Assembly: GCF_042662625.1 (NCBI RefSeq)
Contig: NZ_JBHSXH010000015.1
Coordinates: 1,426,001-1,490,000 of the forward strand
Source: Halopelagius fulvigenes
Lineage (GTDB): Archaea > Halobacteriota > Halobacteria > Halobacteriales > Haloferacaceae
Direction: 5' to 3'
Length of the DNA: 64,000 bases
Positions 6,991 through 15,372 of this stretch are shown here, piece after piece. A program made the translations under genes and the position numbers. How positions within the stretch are numbered: the first letter of the stretch is position 1; each line of letters begins with the position of its first letter. The notes under the pieces were generated by a model. That model had not been told where the DNA came from and ran no database searches. It was given only the letters and a program-made list of their open reading frames with translations.

Positions 6991-8259
6991 CTACCGTTCG
7001 GGGTGCGTCGGCGCGTCGAACCCGCCGCGGACGAGCGGTTTCGAGATGTGGCGGCGCGCGCAGGGCGGCACCTCGTACCACCCGCGTTCGAGTTCGCGGT
7101 CCGCGCGCACCGTCTCCTTCTCCGGGGTGGAGGTTCCGCAGTCCCGGCAGCGGTACCCCTGATTTCGGCCCGCGCTCTTCATCGAACGCCCGCAGTCGGG
7201 GCACGTCGGCGTGACCTCCTCGGTGCGGACGAGAGAGCGGACGGCGAACTTCTCCAGTTTGAGCGTTCCCTCGGTCACCTCGCCGCAGACGGTCAGGTCG
7301 TCGCCGACGCGGAGGGCGCGAACCCTGTCGCGGAACCGCTTGGTCGGTTCGAAGGCGACGCACGCTATCGACTCGTCGCCGTCTTCGAGTTCGAAGAAGA
7401 CGTGTCCGCCGCGGCGCGTCTCGGGGTCCGAGGCGACGGTGCCGTCCACGCGGTAGGCGGCGGCGTCGCGGAGGGAACCAATTTCGCCGTCCCGCAGGTG
7501 CACGTCCGTCCCTTGGTTCGTCAGGAAGGTGGCCGCGCGTTCGACGGGTTCCGACTCGATCCGGGCCGCGAGGTTCCGGACCGCCTCCGGGTCGTCGCCG
7601 CGGACGCCGTGCAGGATGGGGCCGGGCGCGTTCGGGACGCAGACGGCCTGTCCCTCCTCGCGGTCCACGGTGTCCCACGCCTCGGGGTAGAACGCCTCCG
7701 CGGCCTCGAAGACGGAGTCCCAGTCCACGTCGCGGGCCGTCCCGCACCGGTCGAACTCCCGGTAGGAGATGTGCTCGTACGTCCACTCGTCGAAGGCGGT
7801 CCACGCGCCGATAGCGGCGAGAGCGCCGATGCGCCCGCGTCCGCCGTCCCACCCGCGGTGTTCGTACCCCGCCTCCTCGGCGAGCGCCGTCGCCGTCTCG
7901 GTATCGACGATGTCCCTGACGCCGCGGCGGGCGAAGTCGGCCACCGCGTCCGGCACGTCCTCCGGGTCGCCCGGCGCGACGACGACGCCTGGACTCGTCC
8001 GCGGGTCGTCCGTCTCCGCGAGGGGTTCGAGCTCCGAGACTGCGACGGCGAGGGCGTCCTCGGCGGGGAACTCGACGTGGAGAGCGAGTGCGGCGTTGCC
8101 GCGGGTCTTGTGCTTCACCGCGGGGTTGAGTCGGACGAGCAACCGCCGCCGCACGCGGCCGCCGGCCGCCTCGACGGCGTCGGCGACCAACGTCGCGAGG
8201 TACGTCGTGCACATCCCTCGCTCCCGGGAGTCGGTGTCGTCCAGCCCGATGACCGTCAT
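6991..8259 (-). CDS. tiaS: tRNA(Ile2) 2-agmatinylcytidine synthetase TiaS
   Basis: TiaS attaches agmatine to C34 of the CAU anticodon of tRNA-Ile2, so that it reads AUA codons. The protein is 422 residues, the usual length. It opens with MTVIGLDDTDSRERGMCTT, the ATP-binding TCKD-like start, and has an OB-fold region around residues 270-345. It ends with a zinc ribbon, CPDCGRSMKS with RCRDCG, followed by a C-terminal tail. It is monocistronic and convergent with the surface protein gene. This is an archaeal core gene with no bacterial TilS nearby. Confidence 0.95.
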   Translation of the reverse strand: MTVIGLDDTDSRERGMCTTYLATLVADAVEAAGGRVRRRLLVRLNPAVKHKTRGNAALALHVEFPAEDALAVAVSELEPLAETDDPRTSPGVVVAPGDPEDVPDAVADFARRGVRDIVDTETATALAEEAGYEHRGWDGGRGRIGALAAIGAWTAFDEWTYEHISYREFDRCGTARDVDWDSVFEAAEAFYPEAWDTVDREEGQAVCVPNAPGPILHGVRGDDPEAVRNLAARIESEPVERAATFLTNQGTDVHLRDGEIGSLRDAAAYRVDGTVASDPETRRGGHVFFELEDGDESIACVAFEPTKRFRDRVRALRVGDDLTVCGEVTEGTLKLEKFAVRSLVRTEEVTPTCPDCGRSMKSAGRNQGYRCRDCGTSTPEKETVRADRELERGWYEVPPCARRHISKPLVRGGFDAPTHPER

Positions 8260-8390
8260 GGGCGACGCTACCGCGCCGAGGGTGTAACGCCTTTCGAGTT
8301 TCGAGCCCGAAGCGACCGACGGCCGTACATAAAGATACCGACGCGTCCGGCGGAATCGAACGACGCGGGCGATTACGGGCGAGAAAACAG

Positions 8391-8396
8391 TTATAT
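8391..8396 (+). promoter_or_regulatory. TATA box of the HTH regulator gene
   Basis: TTATAT lies 25-30 bases before the ATG at 8421, and its position supports that start over the ATG at 8415 and the GTG at 8397. Confidence 0.5.
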
Positions 8397-8420
8397 GTGG
8401 CGAATCACTTATACATGAAT

Positions 8421-9407
8421 ATGTCCCGGTCAGCTCTGGTCGGAAACGTCACGGCGATGCTGGAGGACGCCGGATTCCTCGTCAGCGACCGCTGTGCAAT
8501 CCGTCCCAAGAGCTTCGACCTCGCCGCCCGGCGCGGGGAAGACTTGGTGTTGTTGAAGATTCTAGGGAACATCGACGCGTTCGACGCCGCGACCGGCGCG
8601 GAGATGCGTCGTCTCGGCACGTACCTGTCCGCGACGCCGATGGTCGTCGGCCTGCGGACCCGCGACGAGGAGCTCAAACCGGAAGTCGTCTACTTCCGTC
8701 ACGGCGTGCCCGTGATGAACCCCGACACCGCGATGGACCTGTTCGTGGAGGGCGTCCCGCCGCTCATCTACGCGGCCCCCGGCGGCCTCTACGTCAACAT
8801 CGACGGCGACCTGTTGGCGGACGAACGCCAAGAGCGAGGGTGGAGCCTCGGGCGTCTGGCGAACGAACTCGGCGTCTCGCGCCGCACCGTCTCGAAGTAC
8901 GAAGACGGCATGAACGCCAGCATCGAGGTGGCGATTCAGCTCGAACAGATGTTCGACAAGCCGTTCTCGAACCCGGTGGACGTGATGGACGGCGCAGAGG
9001 AGGTTCGCGAGGCGGACCCGACGCCGGAGGACCCGGCGGCGGACCCCGACGACGAACACGTCGTCCACATCCTCACGCGCGCGGGGTTCACCGTCCACCC
9101 CACGGCGCGCGCGCCGTTCAAGGCCGTCAGCGAGGACGAGGACCGGAGTACTCGGCGCAGCGACCGGATGCCGATGCTGACGGGTCACTCGCCGTTCACC
9201 CGGAGCGCCGAGAAGCGCGCCCGCATCATGTCCTCTCTGGGCGAGGTGACCCAGACCCGGTCCGTCTACTTCACCGAGGACCGGTCGAAGCGCGACTCCG
9301 TGGACGGGACGGCCCTCGTCAGCTGCGAGGAACTCGCCGCCATCGACGACCCCGACGAGATTCGCGACCTGCTTCGGGAGCGCGCCCGCGAACCCGAGGA
9401 AGCGTAG
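8421..9407 (+). CDS. HTH-type transcriptional regulator of the archaeal MJ1545-like family
   Basis: A 328-residue protein starting MSRSALVGNVTAMLEDAGF. The N-terminal domain (residues 1-130) resembles a restriction-endonuclease-like fold seen in this family (FDLAARRGEDLVLLKIL). A Cro/C1-type helix-turn-helix follows at about residues 135-180 (LGRLANELGVSRRTVSKYEDG). The C-terminal half is charged, with a second small domain. Family members are conserved across archaea as putative HTH regulators of unknown target. In-frame starts at 8397 (GTG) and 8415 (ATG) also exist; 8421 best fits the TATA distance. Confidence 0.85.
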   Translation: MSRSALVGNVTAMLEDAGFLVSDRCAIRPKSFDLAARRGEDLVLLKILGNIDAFDAATGAEMRRLGTYLSATPMVVGLRTRDEELKPEVVYFRHGVPVMNPDTAMDLFVEGVPPLIYAAPGGLYVNIDGDLLADERQERGWSLGRLANELGVSRRTVSKYEDGMNASIEVAIQLEQMFDKPFSNPVDVMDGAEEVREADPTPEDPAADPDDEHVVHILTRAGFTVHPTARAPFKAVSEDEDRSTRRSDRMPMLTGHSPFTRSAEKRARIMSSLGEVTQTRSVYFTEDRSKRDSVDGTALVSCEELAAIDDPDEIRDLLRERAREPEEA

Positions 9408-9419
9408 CCGACCCTTCTT

Positions 9420-10079
9420 TCAGCCTCTCGCCCGCCGATCGAGCGTCTGCGCCGTCGGGAGCGACCACCCGTAGGTGACCGCCGCCGCCCGCGACCCGAC
9501 GGTCACCGCGGCGCACACCGCCGCGGCGGCACCCGGCGTCCCGGCGAACGTCGTCACCAGCCAGTAGCACGTCCCCCCGAGAACCGCACAGCTCGCGTAG
9601 AAGTCGTCGAACAGGATGAACGGCGACCGGTCGAGGAGCACGTCCGCGAACGCGCCGCCGCCGACGGCGTTGATGGTCGCTATCGCCACGACGCCGAACC
9701 CCGAGAGGCCGACGTTGGTGGCGACGATGGCGCCCGCGGTGGCGAACGCCGCGAGGCCGACGGCGTCCGAGAGGAGGGCGATCGGATGTTCGTCGGCCGA
9801 GTCGAACGCGACGTTGAGGCCGACGGCGAGGGCGACGCCGAGCACGCCGAACCCGATTTCGCCGAACGACCTGAGCGCCAACGGGACGCGGTCGACGAGG
9901 ACGTCCCGCGTCGCGCCGCCGGCGAACGCCGTGACGAGTCCGACGACGGCGATGCCGAACACGTCGAACTCCTCGCGTATCGCCTTCGTCGCTCCGACGA
10001 GTGCGAACGCCACCAGTCCGACGGTGTTCATCGCCACGAACGGATCCACAGAAACTGCGCCGACGATGTCCTGAACCAC
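9420..10079 (-). CDS. TRIC-type (UPF0126) cation channel family membrane protein
   Basis: A 219-residue protein with about seven hydrophobic helices arranged as two similar halves. The first half contains NTVGLVAFALVGATKA and GGATRDVL; the second contains DAVGLAAFATAGA and INAVGGGAFADVLLDR. The repeat of G-G-x-x-x-D-x-L motifs is the mark of the YadS/YicG (TRIC) family, trimeric channels that pass monovalent cations. Its physiological role in haloarchaea is not established. The start appears to be GTG at 10079. It converges with the HTH regulator gene. Confidence 0.88.
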   Translation of the reverse strand: MVQDIVGAVSVDPFVAMNTVGLVAFALVGATKAIREEFDVFGIAVVGLVTAFAGGATRDVLVDRVPLALRSFGEIGFGVLGVALAVGLNVAFDSADEHPIALLSDAVGLAAFATAGAIVATNVGLSGFGVVAIATINAVGGGAFADVLLDRSPFILFDDFYASCAVLGGTCYWLVTTFAGTPGAAAAVCAAVTVGSRAAAVTYGWSLPTAQTLDRRARG

Positions 10080-10152
10080 TACGTTCGCCCACGGCGGAGG
10101 ACGCCTTGAGGGCTACGCATCGAACCGCAAACGGAGAAGGGTCGCTTTCGGC

Positions 10153-10401
10153 TCAGTTGGCGTACGTCTCGTCGAGGTACTCGACGATGTCGTCGCTCTC
10201 GGACATCCCCTCGACGCCGTGTTCCTCGTCCACGAGGACGGGGACGCCCGTCTGTCCGCTGACTTCCTCGACTTCCGTTCGCTCGGAGTGCGAACGCGGG
10301 ACCATCTTCGACTCGTACTCCAAGTCGAGTTCCGAGAGCTTGTTCTTCACTTTCGCGCAGTAAGGGCAACCCTCTAACTCGTACAGGATGAGATTCGACA
10401 T
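10153..10401 (-). CDS. glutaredoxin-like / GST N-terminal domain protein
   Basis: An 82-residue thioredoxin-fold protein starting MSNLILYELEGCPYCAKV. The CPYC redox motif is at residues 12-15, the cis-proline region GVPVLVD follows, and the end SESDDIVEYLDETY resembles the N-terminal domain of glutathione S-transferases. Haloarchaea use gamma-glutamylcysteine rather than glutathione, so the partner thiol is probably that or a thioredoxin system. An upstream in-frame start would add a 20-residue poorly conserved extension; the ATG at 10401 fits the fold boundary. Confidence 0.9.
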   Translation of the reverse strand: MSNLILYELEGCPYCAKVKNKLSELDLEYESKMVPRSHSERTEVEEVSGQTGVPVLVDEEHGVEGMSESDDIVEYLDETYAN

Positions 10402-10561
10402 CGCTAGCCGATAGGCGAGTGCGAATAAAGAGTCCGGTGGTTCTGTGCGTCCGCGGTACACACGGGCGGCGGTGCGCGGACGTTCGCCGCGCGACGCGGA
10501 CGCGGAGGCGAGGCCGGGGACGGCGGAGGCGGAAGTGGAGGCGGAAGCGGCGGCGTTCGGG

Positions 10562-11941
10562 TCAGCGCCCGACGGCGTTCCGGACGCCGTCGGCGATGCG
10601 TCGCCGGTGGAGGACGACTTCCGCGCCCGCCCACCCGAGAAGGACGAGGGCGGCGCAGACGGCGTAGACGAACGCCCACGGACCCATCCAGATGGGGCGA
10701 AGCCACGGCGTGACGTGCGCCCACTTGGTGGCGAACTCGTTCATCGGCCCTTCGAGGGGCGTCTCCGCGAACGTCGCGCGCATCTGCCCGGCGAAGCCGA
10801 CGCGGTCGCCCGACCCGGCGCGGAGTTCCGCGCTGCCGGTGATGTCGTACTCGCCGCTCGCGTTCATGTCGCGGATGGTCGGCCCGTCCGCGGACCCGTC
10901 GCCGTGTTCGACGCGTTCGGCGTCGTACGGCCCCCACGTCGCGTAGTACTCCCAGACGATCTCGCCCTGCGGCGTCACCTCGATGACGCGGTGGTTGAGC
11001 GTGTCGGTGATGAGCGTGTTGCCGTTCGGGAGTCGGTCGGCGTCCCGCGGCCAGTTGAGGACGTTCGACCCGACGGACCACGTGCGGACCCACGACCCGT
11101 TCTCGTAGGCGTACTCGACGACGCGGTTGTTTCCGCTGTCGGCGACGAGTATCGTCGGCGTCCCGTTCTCGCTCAGCATCCAGTCGGGGTTGTGCTGTTC
11201 GCGCATCACCTCGTAGTTGTCGTCGCTTCCGAGGCGGTGGGTGACGTTCTTCGTCTCCATGTCCACGACGATGGCCTGGTCGAAGTTCCGCGGCGAGAGG
11301 AGCAGTTTCCCGTCGCCGATGGGGTCCACGTCGTTGGAGTGGGTCCAGTCGCTCGTCATCCCGCCGTTCGTGTCCGAGGGGAAGTGGTCGCGGTAGTACC
11401 ACTCCCACGTCACCTCGTCGGTCGTCGTGTTATAGACGAAGATGCGGTCCATCGATCCGTTCTGTTCGTCCCACTCTCGCATGTTCGAGACGACGAGTTC
11501 GTCCTCGCTGAGGCGGTCAACGTCGTGGGTGTCCTTGATGTCGAAGCGCTTCTCCCAGACGCGCGTCCGGTTCTCGGGGTTCAACTCGAAGACGACCGTC
11601 TCGCCGTCGCGCGGCGAGGAGACCAGCAGGTTCCCGTTCTCCAGGGGGTCCACGTCGAAGAACCACGCGCCGGACTCGTTGTGGGTCCACTGGGTCCGCC
11701 CCCGTTCGCCGACGGAGATGACGCGGGCGGGTTTCTTCGGGTTCGTCGACCCGTCGAACGTGTACCCTTGGACGCTGACGACCGTCGAACCGTTCGCCGG
11801 ACTCGTCACCGTCCCGCGGGTGAGCGTCGTCTCGTCGTCGGGGTCGTACGTGATGGCAGACACCGCAGACGGCGTCAGGAGGGCGATCACGAGGACCAAC
11901 GCGACCGCCCGCACGGCAGTTCGTCTAGAGAGAGGGACCAT
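10562..11941 (-). CDS. arylsulfotransferase (ASST)-like exported membrane protein
   Basis: A 459-residue protein with an N-terminal signal peptide or anchor (RAVALVLVIALLTPSAVSA). A six-bladed beta-propeller region follows, with repeated motifs such as WFFDVDPLENGNLLVS, HSNDVDPIGDGKLLLSPR and WPRDADRLPNGNTLITD. A C-terminal membrane helix (about 415-445) ends in a basic tail. These blade motifs match arylsulfotransferases of the ASST family, but the substrate in haloarchaea is unknown and a sugar- or glycan-related role is possible. Several N-x-S/T sites suggest N-glycosylation outside the cell. No obvious operon partner. Confidence 0.82.
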   Translation of the reverse strand: MVPLSRRTAVRAVALVLVIALLTPSAVSAITYDPDDETTLTRGTVTSPANGSTVVSVQGYTFDGSTNPKKPARVISVGERGRTQWTHNESGAWFFDVDPLENGNLLVSSPRDGETVVFELNPENRTRVWEKRFDIKDTHDVDRLSEDELVVSNMREWDEQNGSMDRIFVYNTTTDEVTWEWYYRDHFPSDTNGGMTSDWTHSNDVDPIGDGKLLLSPRNFDQAIVVDMETKNVTHRLGSDDNYEVMREQHNPDWMLSENGTPTILVADSGNNRVVEYAYENGSWVRTWSVGSNVLNWPRDADRLPNGNTLITDTLNHRVIEVTPQGEIVWEYYATWGPYDAERVEHGDGSADGPTIRDMNASGEYDITGSAELRAGSGDRVGFAGQMRATFAETPLEGPMNEFATKWAHVTPWLRPIWMGPWAFVYAVCAALVLLGWAGAEVVLHRRRIADGVRNAVGR

Positions 11942-12097
11942 TACTACAGAGTGACTGTCGGTACAGTGGTGAACCTTTTTTGGTCTCGCTCGGAGGGCTC
12001 AGTCGATGCGAGCGGCCGTCAGACGGGGAGAGTCGGCGGCGTCGGGGACGGGGCAGCGCGACGAACGGAGAGAAGGAGGCGGGCCGTGCGGCGGGTC

Positions 12098-13510
12098 CTA
12101 CACCTGCGCGGAGAGGATGCCGCTGGTCCGGACGAAGAAGTAGACGACGAACGCGCCCGCCAGCACCCAGTGACCGGCGCGGAGGTCCTCGCGATCGCCC
12201 GCGGCGAGTTTGACGACGGGGTACGAGACGATGCCGGCGGCGATGCCGTAGGCGATGGAGTAGGTGAACGGCATCACGAGGATGGTCATCCCGGCGGGGA
12301 TGGTGTTGGTGATGTCGCTCCAGTCGATATCGACGGCGTTGCGCAGCATCACGATGCCGATGACGACGAGGGCGATGTGGGAGGCGTACTGCGGAATCGC
12401 CGCGGCCAGCGGAACGAGGGCCAAAGAGGCGAGAAAGAGAACGGCGACGACGAGTGCGGTCAGTCCCGTGCGGCCGCCCTCCTCGACGCCCGAGGCGGAC
12501 TCGATGTACGTCGTCACCGTCGAGGTGCCGAGCATGCCGCCGACGGTGGTGCCGACGGCGTCGGCCATCAGCGGTCTGTCGATGTCGGGGAAGTTGCCGT
12601 CCTCGTCGAGGAAGCCGGCGACCTGACCGACGCCGACGAGCGTCCCCGCAGTGTCGAAGAAGTCCACGAAGAAGAACGTGAACACGATGAGCGCGAAACT
12701 GAACGCCTCGACGTTGCCGAACCCGTCGAGGAACGCGCCCGCGAGCGGTGCGATGTTGTACGTCGCCTCCGTCGAATCGACGACGAGTCCCGCGTCGGCG
12801 GGGACGACGCCGAGCCACGTCACGAGCCACCCGATGAAGGCGGTGCCGAGGATGCCGAGGACGATAGAGCCCGGGATGCCCCGAGCGTAGAGCGCGAAGG
12901 TGAGGAACAGGCCGACGACGGAGACGATGGCCACCGGGTTGGACGCCACGTCACCGAGGGTGACGAGCGTCGCGGCGTCGTCCACGACGATGCCCATCGC
13001 CTGCAGGCCGATTATCGCGAGGAACAGCCCGATGCCGGTTCCGACGGCGAACTTCACCGGCGCGGGGAACAGGCGGATGATGTACTCGCGCGCGCCGACG
13101 GCGGTGAGGAGGATGAAGACGAGTCCCTCCACGACGACGGCGGCGAGCGCAGTCTGCCACGGCACGCCGAGTGCGCCGACGACGGTGAACGCGAAGAAGG
13201 CGTTCAGCCCCAGTCCGGGCGCTTGCCCGAACGGCCGGTTCGCGTAGAACGCCATGATGAGCGTCGCCACCGCGGCGGCGATGATAGTCACGACGGCGAG
13301 CATCGACTGTACCTCGCTGGGTGCGTAGCCCGCGATGGCGATACCGTCCGCCCCCTCGATGAACGGCTGGTCGGTCAGTATCGACGGGTTGACGACGACG
13401 ATGTAGGACATCGTCAGGAACGTCGTCACTCCGGCGAGAATCTCCGTCCCGACCGACGACCCGTGTTCTTGCACATCGAAGTAGTCTTCGAGCGTCTCAA
13501 TGAGCCCCAT
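12098..13510 (-). CDS. NCS2 family purine permease (AzgA-like)
   Basis: A 470-residue transporter starting MGLIETLEDYFDVQEHGSSV. This N-terminus, the run EILAGVTTFLTMSYIVVVNP and the motif VFFVDFFDTAGTLVGVGQ are characteristic of the AzgA branch of the NCS2 family, which takes up adenine, guanine or hypoxanthine. About 12-14 helices are visible. The gene lies next to a phosphoribosyltransferase-type regulator, supporting a purine role. The ATG at 13510 is preceded by a TATA-like CTTATGAT at 13541-13548; a longer upstream frame is judged non-coding. Confidence 0.92.
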   Translation of the reverse strand: MGLIETLEDYFDVQEHGSSVGTEILAGVTTFLTMSYIVVVNPSILTDQPFIEGADGIAIAGYAPSEVQSMLAVVTIIAAAVATLIMAFYANRPFGQAPGLGLNAFFAFTVVGALGVPWQTALAAVVVEGLVFILLTAVGAREYIIRLFPAPVKFAVGTGIGLFLAIIGLQAMGIVVDDAATLVTLGDVASNPVAIVSVVGLFLTFALYARGIPGSIVLGILGTAFIGWLVTWLGVVPADAGLVVDSTEATYNIAPLAGAFLDGFGNVEAFSFALIVFTFFFVDFFDTAGTLVGVGQVAGFLDEDGNFPDIDRPLMADAVGTTVGGMLGTSTVTTYIESASGVEEGGRTGLTALVVAVLFLASLALVPLAAAIPQYASHIALVVIGIVMLRNAVDIDWSDITNTIPAGMTILVMPFTYSIAYGIAAGIVSYPVVKLAAGDREDLRAGHWVLAGAFVVYFFVRTSGILSAQV

Positions 13511-13518
13511 AATGCACG

Positions 13519-13594
13519 GGTGAGCATACTCACTATTCCGATCATAAGCGTTACCATCGAAAGAGGAGAAAATAGCCACGTACGTGCATATGCC
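13519..13594 (-). promoter_or_regulatory. promoter and palindromes upstream of the purine permease
   Basis: Going upstream from the ATG at 13510 there are three elements. An inverted repeat GTGAG-CATA-CTCAC (13520-13533) covers the expected transcription start. A TATA-like CTTATGAT lies on the minus strand at 13541-13548. Two perfect palindromes follow, CACGTACGTG (13578-13587) and GCATATGC (13587-13594). The repeats are candidates for operator sites. The rest of the 258-base gap (to 13768) shows nothing else. Confidence 0.4.
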
Positions 13595-13768
13595 GGCAAT
13601 TATATCGGGGTATTCTCCGCGTCTCTGTGCATAGAAGTGGCACGAAGGAGACACGCTCGCCGGCGCGGGGGCCGAGGGGACGGCGCGATCGTCCCACGAG
13701 AGACGCGCCCAACAGGTACTATTCGACGAAGCGTCGGGAGGACGACCGAACGCGCCGGCGGGGACTCC

Positions 13769-14488
13769 TCACTCCGTCTCGAACTCGGTGAGTGCGCCGA
13801 CGGGCGCGGCGGTGAGTTCCTTCGCGCGGTCGGTGCCCTTCTCGCCGACGGAGATGAGAGCGAAGACGCCGGTCACCTCGGCGTCGGCCTGTTCGGCGAT
13901 GTCCAAGAGGAGTTCCTGCGTCTCCCCCGACCGGATGAGGTCGTCCACGACGAGGACCTTCTCGCCCGTGGAGATGGCGCGAGAGGGGAGGTAGTAGGTG
14001 AGTTCGATGCCAGAGGTGAGTCGCTGGCGGGACTCGATGAACTCCTCTACGGCCGTCTCCTTGGACTTCTTCGCGTAGGCGACGCGGGCGTCGAAGTACG
14101 ACGCCATGGCCGCGCCGAGGGTGATGCCGTCCGTCGCCGCCGTCAGCACCACGTCCGGTCGCTCGAACCCGAGGGTGTTGGCCGCGACGGGCGCGACGAG
14201 GTCGAGAAACGACTGGTCGAAGACGACGCCGGAGTTGTCCACGTACCCCTCGTCGTCGAACTCGACGCGGGCTTCGAGTTCGGTCGCGAGGGCCTCGCGT
14301 CCGACGCCCTCAACGACGTTCCGCGCGCGTTCGATTCCGGGGAGGACGTGTCCGTTGACGTACCGATTCAGGTCGCCCGCGGGCAGTCCGGTGACCTCGG
14401 CGAGTTCGTCGTACGTCCGGGTCTCTTTGAGCATCCGCAGGACGGCGACGGCTTGGAGTTGGAGAGTCGCCTTCTCCGCTCTGTTCAT
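13769..14488 (-). CDS. phosphoribosyltransferase-type transcriptional regulator (PurR/GfcR-like)
   Basis: A 239-residue protein. The N-terminal part (residues 1-60, VLRMLKETRTYDELAEVTGLPAGDLNRYVNG) looks like a helix-turn-helix. The C-terminal part is a type I phosphoribosyltransferase fold with the PRPP-binding motif VLVVDDLIRSGETQ. This combination is found in regulators that sense PRPP or purines and probably have no or little catalysis. The gene lies beside an NCS2 purine permease, so control of purine uptake or salvage is the natural guess. An AT-rich palindrome sits at the TATA position upstream of the gene and could mediate autoregulation. Confidence 0.78.
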   Translation of the reverse strand: MNRAEKATLQLQAVAVLRMLKETRTYDELAEVTGLPAGDLNRYVNGHVLPGIERARNVVEGVGREALATELEARVEFDDEGYVDNSGVVFDQSFLDLVAPVAANTLGFERPDVVLTAATDGITLGAAMASYFDARVAYAKKSKETAVEEFIESRQRLTSGIELTYYLPSRAISTGEKVLVVDDLIRSGETQELLLDIAEQADAEVTGVFALISVGEKGTDRAKELTAAPVGALTEFETE

Positions 14489-14510
14489 ACCCCGATGGAC
14501 GAGGTTGCGT

Positions 14511-14524
14511 AAGTATGAATACTT
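14511..14524 (-). promoter_or_regulatory. palindrome at the TATA position of the regulator gene
   Basis: AAGTAT-GA-ATACTT is a 6-bp inverted repeat centred about 29 bases before the ATG at 14488. It could serve both as the TATA element and as an operator for the encoded regulator. Confidence 0.45.
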
Positions 14525-14627
14525 CGATGTGGATGAGAAACTAATTGCCCACAGACGTGCGGAACGGGAGTCGGCGCCGGTCCGGCGGTGCGAACGGAAC
14601 GGAGGGAGTTAGGGAGAGAAACGGGCG

Positions 14628-15149
14628 TTACCGGTCGGCCAACAACTCGTCGGCGGTGATGAGGGAGTCGAGTTCTACGTCGGCCTCAGCGAGGCGTTCG
14701 GCCGCGCCCTCCTCTCGGTCCACGACGACGAGGACCCGGTTCACCTCCGCGCCGGCGTCTCGAAGCGCTTTGACGGCGTCGAGGGCGCTCTTGCCGGTCG
14801 TGGCGATGTCTTCGAGGACGAGAATCTCCTCGCCCGCTTCGAGGCGGCCCTCGATTCGCTTCGCCGTGCCGTACTCCTTGGCCTTCTTGCGCGCAATGAC
14901 GTAGGGCGTGTCCGTCTCGACGCTGGTCACCGCGACGAGGGGAACCGCGCCGAGTGCGACGCCCGCGAGTTTCTCGCCGTCGTGTTCCTCGGCGAACGCC
15001 TCCGCGATGAGTCGGAGGCAGGTGGGGTCCGTCTCGAACAGGTACTTGTCCACGTAGTAGTCCGAGGTGCCGCCGTGGGAGAGTTCGAACTCCCCGTACC
15101 GGACCGCCTCGGCCTCGCGCAGGGCCTCGATGAGTTCGTCGTTCGCCAT
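14628..15149 (-). CDS. pyrE: orotate phosphoribosyltransferase
   Basis: A 173-residue enzyme that joins orotate with PRPP to make orotidine 5'-phosphate in pyrimidine synthesis. The visible motifs fit PyrE: FELSHGGTSDYYVDKYLFE at the N-terminus, ARKKAKEYGTAKRIEG (the catalytic lysine-rich loop), and the PRPP motif ILVLEDIATTGKSALDA. The gene is alone, 139 bases downstream of the regulator gene's start and in the same orientation. Confidence 0.95.
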   Translation of the reverse strand: MANDELIEALREAEAVRYGEFELSHGGTSDYYVDKYLFETDPTCLRLIAEAFAEEHDGEKLAGVALGAVPLVAVTSVETDTPYVIARKKAKEYGTAKRIEGRLEAGEEILVLEDIATTGKSALDAVKALRDAGAEVNRVLVVVDREEGAAERLAEADVELDSLITADELLADR

Positions 15150-15261
15150 ACTGTCGTCGGGTCACCCGAACGGGTTAAACGGGCCGATTCGCCGCGGCGG
15201 TAGGGCGGTGCAGAGCGGAGGTGGTGCGGTCAGGCGGTGCGGAGAGGACACCGATGACGAA

Positions 15262-15293
15262 CCGCGAGGCTCGGGCTTCGCCCTCGCTCGCGG
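15262..15293. repeat. GC-rich hairpin between carS and pyrE
   Basis: CCGCGAG (15262-15268) pairs with CTCGCGG (15287-15293), with an inner GGGC/GCCC stem over TTC. It directly adjoins the A/T-clamped hairpin element that follows. Confidence 0.55.
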
Positions 15294-15372
15294 CAGTTTT
15301 TGGTCCAGATTTTTGGAGGGGGTTCGAGGCGACGGCGGAGCCGTCGCCGAGGACCCCCTCGAAAAAGGTGGG
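15294..15372. repeat. A/T-clamped stem-loop element, copy A
   Basis: TTTTTGAGGGGGT-like arms (15310-15323 with 15353-15366, one mismatch) enclose a 9-bp inner stem GGCGACGGC/GCCGTCGCC with a three-base loop. The left flank holds TTTTTGGTCCAG and the right flank GGTGGG, ending right at the carS stop codon. The same plan and flanks recur at 41494-41550. It may be a dispersed non-coding repeat or act as a terminator or mRNA-end structure for carS. Confidence 0.65.

Noticed and set aside
10445..14512. A 1355-codon open frame on the plus strand
   Set aside because: It runs antisense to the arylsulfotransferase-like protein, purine permease and regulator, which have clear family motifs; long antisense frames are common in GC-rich DNA, and its composition is low-complexity.
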